Below are positions 1 through 6,576 of a stretch of DNA of 10,403 nt, one piece after another. How positions within the stretch are numbered: position 1 is the first letter of the stretch; each line of letters starts with the position of its first letter. This stretch comes from Planctomycetaceae bacterium. Lineage in GTDB: Bacteria > Planctomycetota > Planctomycetia > Pirellulales > JAEUIK01. The notes below the pieces were generated by a model. It did no database searches, was not told the DNA's origin, and was given only the letters and a program-made list of their open reading frames with translations. The DNA lies in NCBI GenBank assembly GCA_015493185.1, contig WGDQ01000883.1, forward strand, positions 1-10,403, read 5' to 3'. Made by a program: the position numbers and the translations under genes.

Positions 1-68
1 AGTTGATCTACGGTACTCGCGATTGGAATACCGGAGATCAAGCCGACGTTGGCTGTGATGCGTCCCAT
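1..68 (-). CDS. fliD: Flagellar filament cap protein FliD (hook-associated protein 2), N-terminal 22 codons only
   Basis: FliD caps the growing flagellar filament outside the cell and guides flagellin subunits into place. Only the start is in the window; the gene runs off the left edge. Reading the minus strand from the ATG at 68-66 gives an uninterrupted peptide beginning MGRITANVGL and continuing ISGIPIASTVDQ. This is the typical FliD opening: M-G-x-I, then a GL(I/V)SG turn, then a T-V-D-Q stretch leading to the first coiled-coil helix. A GAGG sequence lies about 16 bases upstream, too far for a good ribosome binding site, so the start rests on the protein match. It is co-oriented with the three glycosyltransferase genes and separated from the nearest by 416 bases, so it may have its own promoter. 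The identification rests on only 22 residues recognised from memory of the family; the rest of the gene would settle it. Confidence 0.78.
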   Translation of the reverse strand, partial: MGRITANVGLISGIPIASTVDQ

Positions 69-484
69 TGCTTTGAGCAGACTACCTCGGAGAAGCGGAA
101 TGAACTGGCCTGGCCGGTAACGTCGCGCCGGAATGATGTCGTGCGGGAATTATGAACGACGTTCGGCCCTTTGGCGAAAAGCGGTACGCGGCAGCACGGT
201 GTGATGACGGTGCGTACACAATTGGGCCTCTCTATTGCATCGACCATTGCCCCCGAGCGGATTTAGATTCTCCTTGCGCAGCTTGCCAAAATGTCAGAAC
301 CGTACTGCCCCGTTCGGGATGGGCAGCCGTTATATTCGGCAGAACTGCATGCGACGCGAAGCGCTGGGAGCACAGACGATAGACGGCGGTGACGGAAGGC
401 CGATTGTGCGGCCTGTGATATGAGGTGCGTATTAGAGGGGTACTGCTGATCGCTGCGTCGAGGCGGCGGATAGATTTCTCGATG
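69..484. other. 416-base region without a convincing gene between the last glycosyltransferase gene and fliD
   Basis: This stretch is downstream of the 650-codon gene and upstream of fliD, so it should hold the end of one transcript and perhaps the start of the next. I see one GC-rich inverted repeat (305-326) and, just upstream of it on the minus strand, the hexamer TATAAC (334-329), which resembles a -10 box but has no recognisable -35 partner. Short open frames exist on both strands (for example minus 247-38 and plus 152-382), but their translations look like no known protein and lack good ribosome binding sites. I searched by eye for a sigma-28 flagellar promoter and a sigma-54 GG-N10-GC promoter and found no convincing match. 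Confidence 0.6.
305..326 (-). repeat. GC-rich inverted repeat (CTGCCC / GGGCAG), possible transcript-end hairpin
   Basis: The arms 305-310 and 321-326 are perfectly complementary six-base blocks separated by ten bases. In RNA this would be a short, strong hairpin about 160 bases beyond the stop codon of the 650-codon gene. The sequence that follows on the minus strand is not a run of U, so it is not a standard intrinsic terminator. It could be a pause or processing hairpin, part of the fliD leader, or chance. The perfect arms are seen; any role is inferred. Confidence 0.35.
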
Positions 485-2437
485 TTACGCCGTTGAACAG
501 GCGTTTTCAGGGTGTGTCAGCCAGGAGGTTAATGACTGCGCCACACGAGAAAAGACACCGGGCCAGTCGCCTGGTCGCGACTGACGGAAAAGCTTTACGT
601 CGGCGTACCATGGGCAATCTTGACGCTCTTGGAACCAATACCAAGTGGCTGGCTCGGGCAGCATGGCCCAAGTGAGGGTTCCAAGCCCGCCAGCCAGATG
701 CACCGTGGTGTTGTCAACCGAAATGACCAGATCCAGCGCGGCTACGAGTGCCGAAAACTCCTCTAGGTCGGCAAGAGGAGCAATCGACGGGAAGCGATGG
801 ATGCTCACATCCGTCCGACGCTGCAACTCTTCGAGGTCGTCATCGCAGTCGTCATATTGCAGGCAGACCCACTGGATATTCTGGCTACCGGGAGCGTTTA
901 GTAGCAGAGCCCACTGCTCAAGCGGGGCCGAACGGCGGAGGCGGTCTTTAGTGCGGGCCCCACCTCGCCAGGAAATACCGACCGATCGCTGGGCCTGCCG
1001 CCCGCTTTTCTGGAGTTGCACACGCCACTGCTGCACTCGATCAGGCGCGGCTTGCAACGGCAGCCGGCGGGAGTGCGTAAATGAGGCGAAATCTGTGCGG
1101 CAGTAACGGGGAAGGCTGGCTAGAGCAATTTGGACGTCGATCCGTTCGGCCATTTCCAGCACGCGTTGTCGGCCGTGTGTGTTTTCAGGGAGCACTATAA
1201 CGTTTTCTTCAGGAAAGGCGCGTGCGATGAGTGGTGCCAGACGGGGCGCACATAGCAGGATCAAACAGGCCGGCGCTGTATCCCAGCTATTCAGGCACGT
1301 CGCAAACAGAATTTGGTCGCCGATGCCCTGCTCGCCTGCCACAAAGAGCGTTTTGCCCGTGAGCGGCTCGCCTTGCCAAAGCGGAATGCCGTTGAGCAGG
1401 GAAAGTTGTTTGCCGATCATGGCAAGCCGCCAGTCGTACTCCGGCCAGCCTTGCTCGAACCGGCCCTGTTGAAGCCAAACCAGAGCACGTTGGGAACGGA
1501 CTGCCGCATGTTGCGGATCGTAGCGCAGTGCAGTATCGAAGCAAGCTTCAGCCGCTGAGAGCAACCCTTCGTCTTGGTACAGCACGCCCAGGTTGTGCCA
1601 TGCTTCCACGCCGTTGGGACGGTATTCCAGAGCCCGCTCGTAGAGGCGGATTGCGTCGTTGATGTCGCCGCGTTCTTTGTACGCGGTGGCTAGGTTGATC
1701 AGTATCTCGAAGCAATCCGGAGCGATTTTCAACGCATGGCGGTAATGGATGATTGCTTCGTCGAGCCGGCCAGCATCTTGCAGCAACCGTGCGAGATTGT
1801 TCCGGATGGCGACCGAATTGGGCAACGAGCGATGCGCGCGGGTCAACGTTTCGATGGCACGCTGCTTTTCCCCCTGTGTGTGATAGAGCTCGGCTAGTTG
1901 GAGAAAGGCCTTAACAGGTGGTGCCTCTTGAGTGAGGAGCTGGTTGTACACCGCTATCGCTTCGTTAGTGGCTCCGGTACGCTCTAGGGCTTGCCCATAG
2001 TGCAGCATGATGTCCGCGTTGGTGATTCCGTGGCTCAAAGCGGTGCGACACACGGCCAGGGCTTCATTGGGCAGTTGTTGGTCGAGTAGCAAAGACGCGA
2101 GGTTCTGATAGGCTTCGGCAAAATCGGGTTTTAAGCTGATTGCCTTGTGGTATCGATTCACAGCCTGATTGATGTCACCGTGATCGGCTAGCGCTCGGGC
2201 AAAATTAAAATGGAACACGGGGTTCTGGCTATGAGTCATTTCGGCTCGTTGCATCGCGTCGAGCGCGTCTAGGACGCGACCTGTTTGATGGGCCAACACA
2301 CCCCAGAGGTGCAGCGCGTCGGGCTGGTTCGGATTGGCTGAAAGCAACCGTTTATAGATTGCTTCTGCCCGTTTCAACTCGCCACGGCGGTGGTGACTGA
2401 TGGCCGTTTGAAGCAGATCAGCCGTTGGTTCGGTCAA
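485..2437 (-). CDS. TPR-repeat protein with C-terminal GT9-like glycosyltransferase domain (650 aa)
   Basis: Likely a soluble cytoplasmic protein glycosyltransferase; no signal peptide or membrane segment is visible. Residues about 6-345 form roughly ten 34-residue TPRs, including the family's ALHLWGVL second-repeat signature. The last repeat runs into the GWPEYDW sequence that joins the two halves. Residues about 350-645 are GT-B of the heptosyltransferase (GT9) type: EQGIGDQILFATC (369 onward, Asp374 aligning with the proposed catalytic Asp of WaaC), GISWRGG with Trp490, and VDNTTVHLAG with Asp575 and His580. Among the five modules in this window, this is the only one that keeps Asp five residues before that histidine. 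The start is TTG at 2437, chosen because TGAGGAG lies seven bases upstream and the N-terminus aligns with the first TPR of the 1809-codon protein. It is last of the three paralogues, 166 bases after its neighbour, and closest to fliD. TPR-GT9 architecture is clear; donor and acceptor are unknown, with a flagellar protein the most likely acceptor. Confidence 0.95.
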   Translation of the reverse strand: MTEPTADLLQTAISHHRRGELKRAEAIYKRLLSANPNQPDALHLWGVLAHQTGRVLDALDAMQRAEMTHSQNPVFHFNFARALADHGDINQAVNRYHKAISLKPDFAEAYQNLASLLLDQQLPNEALAVCRTALSHGITNADIMLHYGQALERTGATNEAIAVYNQLLTQEAPPVKAFLQLAELYHTQGEKQRAIETLTRAHRSLPNSVAIRNNLARLLQDAGRLDEAIIHYRHALKIAPDCFEILINLATAYKERGDINDAIRLYERALEYRPNGVEAWHNLGVLYQDEGLLSAAEACFDTALRYDPQHAAVRSQRALVWLQQGRFEQGWPEYDWRLAMIGKQLSLLNGIPLWQGEPLTGKTLFVAGEQGIGDQILFATCLNSWDTAPACLILLCAPRLAPLIARAFPEENVIVLPENTHGRQRVLEMAERIDVQIALASLPRYCRTDFASFTHSRRLPLQAAPDRVQQWRVQLQKSGRQAQRSVGISWRGGARTKDRLRRSAPLEQWALLLNAPGSQNIQWVCLQYDDCDDDLEELQRRTDVSIHRFPSIAPLADLEEFSALVAALDLVISVDNTTVHLAGGLGTLTWAMLPEPATWYWFQERQDCPWYADVKLFRQSRPGDWPGVFSRVAQSLTSWLTHPENACSTA

Positions 2438-2444
2438 GGCGGAG

Positions 2445-2451
2445 CTCCTCA
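2445..2451 (-). promoter_or_regulatory. Strong Shine-Dalgarno sequence (TGAGGAG) that fixes a TTG start
   Basis: On the minus strand TGAGGAG sits exactly seven bases before the TTG at 2437-2435. This is near-ideal complementarity and spacing to the 16S rRNA tail, and it is the best ribosome binding site in the window. It supports TTG initiation over internal methionines, the first of which falls inside the second TPR and would remove the first repeat. Confidence 0.8.
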
Positions 2452-2490
2452 GAGACGGGTGGGTGCTTGCTAAACGCTCATGGTCTTTCA

Positions 2491-2519
2491 GCTATTGCCG
2501 CGGGCAACCGAGTTGACAA
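2491..2519 (-). promoter_or_regulatory. Weak candidate promoter upstream of the 650-codon gene
   Basis: On the minus strand TTGTCA (2519-2514, five of six to the -35 consensus) is followed after 17 bases by AATAGC (2496-2491, three of six to the -10 consensus), about 55 bases before the TTG start. A five-base inverted repeat, TTGCC-GCG-GGCAA (2495-2507), lies across the spacer and could bind a regulator or be chance. The spacing is good but the -10 is poor, and planctomycete promoters are not well described. The gene may simply be read through from upstream. Confidence 0.18.
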
Positions 2520-2603
2520 GGTAGCTCATCTTTTTGGGGATCGATTCGTGTTCTCGAAACATTGCGTTACGTAGCGATCAGCACCGGCGACATGGCAGCA
2601 TGT

Positions 2604-4808
2604 TTAGGTTGTCCGGGCATGTCGACCGCTCCACGAGCTGTGCGGTTTGAGATAGGGGCCACGCGTTGCGACCCAACAACGCAGTTGATCAGCAATATTG
2701 TGCAATAAAGGTTTCCAACAGCCGGGTGTTGCTTGCCGGAACAGACGCACCGATGTGTACCACGGCATTGAGTCGCCTTGGGCCATCCAACGCCACGTGG
2801 CTACAGTGGGCACCAATGCCCAGGCAGGCACCCCAAGAGCGCCCGCCAGATGCACCGTGGCATTTGTTACGGAGATTACTAGGTCTAGTGATGCGACAAG
2901 GGCCGCAAAGTCGTCGAGATTACTGAGTGGTTGGCACTGAGGCCAGGAGTGGATCAGAACCTGGTGACCTCGCATGCATTCGTGCAGCTCGGCATGGCAG
3001 TCCCCATATTGCAGATTGACAAAATGGACTCCCGGGCACCGCAGCAGGGGAACCCAATCATCGAGATTCGTTGAACGACGGTGGCGTTCTTCTGCCCCGC
3101 TGCCGCCTCGCCAGGAGATGCCGATTTTCAGGCCGGGGCCTAACGTGGCAAGACGCTGTCGCCAACAAGCGACACGAGCGGCGTCGGCGATTAGGTATGC
3201 TCGCTGCTGAGGAAAGTCGGATATCCGGCGGCGCAAAAACCGGGGCATCGTGCCGGCCACAACCTGGACGTCCGCCTGGGCAGCTATTGGATGGGACGCC
3301 AAAGAATCGGCGAACTTCGTCCCGACGATATGGGCTTTGGGAAACGAGCGGCTGAACAGTGGGACGAGGCGCTGGTCGCATTCAAAAACACATTGTTTTG
3401 CGGCTCTCAAGAGATCGTCGAAGCAGGAAGCGAACATGATGTCATCGCCAACACCTTGTTCGGCATGGACGAAGATTGTTTTGTCCGTCAGCGGTTCACC
3501 GTTCCAATGGGGAATTGAAAGACGATGCCACGGAGGGCGTTCGGCCTGAGGCAGTTTCCACCGCCACTCATAAGCGTCCCATCCTGGACCAAATTTTCCC
3601 GTCGACAGCAGCAGGAGGGCGCGATTGAGCTGCGCCACGACATTTTGCGGGTCGAGTTGCAATGCCCGACGATATCGATTTAGCGCGCGTCTGAGCCATC
3701 CGCATTCCTGATGAGCGATAGCAAGCTGTGTTATGGCTTGAGAGGAACGCGGGCGCCTGGCTACCGCGCGACGACAAAGCGCCAGTGCGCGGTCGAGTGC
3801 CCCCAACCGGCGATAGGTCATCGCGAGTTGCGAGAGCAGTTCGTCAGAGTCGGGCCAGCACGACAGAGCGTCGTTTAGAACCTGCGCGGCCTCGGGCCAG
3901 CGAGACGCGGTGCCAAGCAGTTCTGCAAGAAAACGGTGCACTGCCGGCGACTCGGTGTCGGACCTCGATGCCGCTGCACGCAGAGTTTCGATGGCCTCCT
4001 CAGTTTTGCCGGTGGCTGCCAGCGAGCGGGCCAACCCGATCCATGCCCTATCCCAAGCGGGATAGCGCTGCGCGATCTCTCTGAAGCAAGCCGCAGCTTC
4101 TCGCAAGCGGCCGGCATCCAATAGCAACTGTCCGAGTTCTGCGTGCCAGATCCGGCTCTTGGGGCACAAGCCAACGGCTTCTCGATAAGCGTCGATGGCT
4201 TCGTTCAGCCGGCCGAGGCAACGCAATACATGTCCGCGACCATGATGGGCGGCCGCGAAATCAGGGTGCTGGGCGATCGCGCGGTCGTAAGCCGCGAGTG
4301 CCTCATCGAATTTTCCGGCCGCTTCATATGTGGCTGCTAAGTTCTGGTGGGCTTCCGCCGAGCGAGGCAAGAGCCGGATAACAGCTTGAAAGCAATGGAT
4401 TGCTTTGGCAAAGCAACCAAGCTGATGCTGTGCAATGCCTAGCAAAAACCACGCTTCTGCGTCGTTCGGCTGTTGCTGACAGAGCCAGCCGAATGTGTCG
4501 ACTGCTAGGTTCCATTGCTTGTGCTGCCGGCAGAGATGGACAAGCCTGCGGCGTAGGTTGCGATTATGGGGTTGACCGCGGAGCTCGTGGCAGAGTTGTT
4601 GCAGTTGCTGAGTGGCTTGGGGCAGGATCGTCGTGCCCGACGATGGAAGTGACTGACTAGGTGGGACAATCGGCAACGCGTCGTTATGCTGCGCGCCGTT
4701 ATACGGAGGTGGGGCGTCCGCAGTACCACATGCCGTGGCCGATGGTATCGGAATCGAAGAAGCGGGCGCAGCGTCGCCTGGGAATTGGGCGGATGTTGGC
4801 TGCTTCAT
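2604..4808 (-). CDS. TPR-repeat protein with C-terminal GT9-like glycosyltransferase domain (734 aa)
   Basis: Second gene of the row; likely a cytoplasmic protein glycosyltransferase. Residues 1-60 are rich in Pro, Ser and Ala and probably disordered, unlike its neighbours, whose TPRs begin almost at once. Residues about 62-417 form around ten TPRs ending in GWDAYEWRW. The GT-B half (about 430-715) carries EQGVGDDIMFASC (450 onward, Asp455), KIGISWRGG with Trp566, and VTNATVHLAGALGVPAW with His653. In that last motif the position five before the histidine is Thr648, where gene 3 (485-2437) and typical relatives have Asp, and the usual NTT is NAT. The donor site is therefore the most divergent of the five modules. 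Start: ATG at 4808 is preferred, nine bases after a modest GTGAG; an in-frame TTG at 4817 would add three residues but has no spaced ribosome binding site. It lies about 110 bases after the triple-module gene and 166 before the next. Sugar and acceptor unknown. Confidence 0.94.
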   Translation of the reverse strand: MKQPTSAQFPGDAAPASSIPIPSATACGTADAPPPYNGAQHNDALPIVPPSQSLPSSGTTILPQATQQLQQLCHELRGQPHNRNLRRRLVHLCRQHKQWNLAVDTFGWLCQQQPNDAEAWFLLGIAQHQLGCFAKAIHCFQAVIRLLPRSAEAHQNLAATYEAAGKFDEALAAYDRAIAQHPDFAAAHHGRGHVLRCLGRLNEAIDAYREAVGLCPKSRIWHAELGQLLLDAGRLREAAACFREIAQRYPAWDRAWIGLARSLAATGKTEEAIETLRAAASRSDTESPAVHRFLAELLGTASRWPEAAQVLNDALSCWPDSDELLSQLAMTYRRLGALDRALALCRRAVARRPRSSQAITQLAIAHQECGWLRRALNRYRRALQLDPQNVVAQLNRALLLLSTGKFGPGWDAYEWRWKLPQAERPPWHRLSIPHWNGEPLTDKTIFVHAEQGVGDDIMFASCFDDLLRAAKQCVFECDQRLVPLFSRSFPKAHIVGTKFADSLASHPIAAQADVQVVAGTMPRFLRRRISDFPQQRAYLIADAARVACWRQRLATLGPGLKIGISWRGGSGAEERHRRSTNLDDWVPLLRCPGVHFVNLQYGDCHAELHECMRGHQVLIHSWPQCQPLSNLDDFAALVASLDLVISVTNATVHLAGALGVPAWALVPTVATWRWMAQGDSMPWYTSVRLFRQATPGCWKPLLHNIADQLRCWVATRGPYLKPHSSWSGRHARTT

Positions 4809-4917
4809 ACGCTTCAACTCACTGGGATTAGGCGGCTTGCTTCAAGGCATGCACGCGATTCTTCCTGGTTGATGAAGATTGCTGGACGACCAATCTGCGC
4901 ACGACGACCGGCCTGTT

Positions 4918-6576
4918 TTACGAACGAGGTGCTGTACGCGATCGCGCCAGCGCGTGCGGTGCTGGTATGCCATGGCCGGTCGCGCGATGCGGCATTTTGT
5001 TGCCATGAAGCCGCAGCATTTTTTCGAGCTGTTCAAACACGCTTTGCCAACCGTAAATGGAACGCTGCTGGAACACACGCATCGTCGGGTACCATGGGCT
5101 GTCAGTGCGTCCGGCGAGCCATCGCCAACTGGGGGCTGCCGAAAGCAAGGTCCAAACACGGGCGCCCAGGGCACCGGCCAGGTGCGCGGTGGTGTTGCCG
5201 ACGGTAATGACTAGATCTAGCTCGCACATCAAGGCCGCGAGGTTCTCGAAATCAGTGGCCACTTCGAGATCATCCCACGTGGCGATGCGGGCGCCCCAGC
5301 GCTGACGAGCTTCATTCAGCTCTTGCGAGCAGTCGCCGTATTGCAACGAAACGAACTGGATGTCATCGAGTTGCCATAGACGTTTCCATTCAACTAGAGG
5401 AGCAGTACGTGGTGGCTCTTCGGGGCCATTTCGCGCAATCCACGAGATGCCAATTTTCATCTTGCCCGGCAAAGCAGCGAGTCTTTCACGCCATCGTGTT
5501 CGTAAAGCGGCATCAGCGATCAGGAAACCAGTGTGTTTAGGGAAGTCGGAGAGGCACCGCCGCAAGATGGTTGGCAGGTCGCCCGACGGGGCTTGGACAT
5601 CTATGTTGCCGTACTGGTTGATCCACTCGACGTCGTGCCAGCTTTGACGCGGATGAACGATGGCCGACGGAAAGCTACGACGGAAGAGCGATGCCAACCG
5701 GGGCTCGCATTCCACAATGCACTGTTGAGCTTGCTGCACGACCTCACCAAGACATGAGGCAAACATAATCTCGTCGCCGAGGCCTTGTTCGCCGTGAACG
5801 AGAATGCGCTTTCCTTCGAGCGGCGAACCATCCCAACGGGGTTGCGGAAAGTTGCGACGATGTGGCGATTGCTGGCTGCGCCAACGCCACTGCCATTCCT
5901 GCCAGCCTTCCTTGAAGCGTCCGAGTTGCAGCAGCAGCATGCCGCGTTGCACGTGGATGTCTGCATCGTTGGGGTCGAGCTCGAGGGCCTGCGCGTAGCG
6001 TTCGAGCGCCTCCTCGCTGCGTCCTAGTTGCCTCAGTACGCCAGCAACGTGCATATGAGCGCGGGCAACATTGGGGCGTAGCTCCGCAGCACGCTCAAAA
6101 GACTTGAGCGCCTTGACGGGGGCTCTCTGGCCAACATGGACAAGCCCCAACTGTGTGTGGGCGTCAGCCATTTCCGGCGAGGCCAACAGTGCGCGGCGAA
6201 GACTTTCCTTGGCCTCGTCAAGACGGCCTAGCGAACGGAGTAAGGCACCTAGATTCAGATGGGCCTCAGCCAAATGAGGATCCAGACTGACGGCTTGCTC
6301 GTAATGCGCAATGGCTTCATCAATTTGCCCGGAGTCTCGCAACGCATTGGCAAGATTGTAGTGAATTATGGGCCGAGGCCGCCGCTGCAACGCCGACCGT
6401 ATCAGTTCGATTGCTTGCGGCAGATTGCCTTGTGTGTAACGCAGCGTGCCCAGCAGATGGAGTGCGTCAACGTTTTCGGGGTCTTGTTCCAGAACGTCGA
6501 GATAGATGGCCTCGGCAGTCGACAGATTGTTGGCGCGATGATGCTGAATTGCCTCAGTAAGTTGTCGTGTGATCGC
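4918..6576 (-). other. Module 3 of the triple protein: about 7 TPRs plus GT9-like domain and basic tail
   Basis: Residues 1258-1809. The TPRs run from about 1260 to 1490 with ALHLLGTL in the second repeat, ending in GWQEWQWRW. The GT-B part has EQGLGDEIMFASC (1520-1532) and VGNTTAHLAGALG (1716-1728). The middle motif is GISWIARNG, with Ile1637 where the other four modules have Arg directly after the Trp. After the last helix about 25 basic, repeat-free residues close the protein. Close to module 1 in its last 90 residues. Confidence 0.9.

Noticed and set aside
312..323. Minus-strand string CCCATCCCGAAC, which also occurs in the core of many 5S rRNAs.
   Set aside because: The flanking 5S elements are absent: no following AGTTAAG-type sequence and no pairing ends about 115 bases apart. 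Twelve bases inside an inverted repeat are not enough to call an rRNA.
38..382. Small open frames in the upstream region of fliD (minus 247-38, 69 codons; plus 152-382, 76 codons), and a longer start-less open frame on the minus strand across 484-237.
   Set aside because: The translations have no recognisable family, domain or composition, the ribosome binding sites are poor or missing, and the first overlaps the FliD start region.
69..484. Sigma-28 or sigma-54 flagellar promoter upstream of fliD.
   Set aside because: The nearest sigma-28-like string (GCCGAATA near 332-339, minus strand) has no TAAA partner upstream, and TGGCA near 286-290 lacks a GC at the required spacing.
2513..2518. Plus-strand TTGACA, a perfect -35 hexamer pointing into the 734-codon gene from its 3' side.
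   Set aside because: No -10-like hexamer is found 16-18 bases downstream (the sequence there is T-rich then GGGGAT) and no plus-strand gene follows.
645..5207. Longer plus-strand open frames such as 645-1106 and 4686-5207 lying opposite the glycosyltransferase genes.
   Set aside because: They are antisense shadows of well-supported genes; they are Arg/Ser/Cys/Trp-rich with no domain, as expected from reading GC-rich coding sequence backwards.
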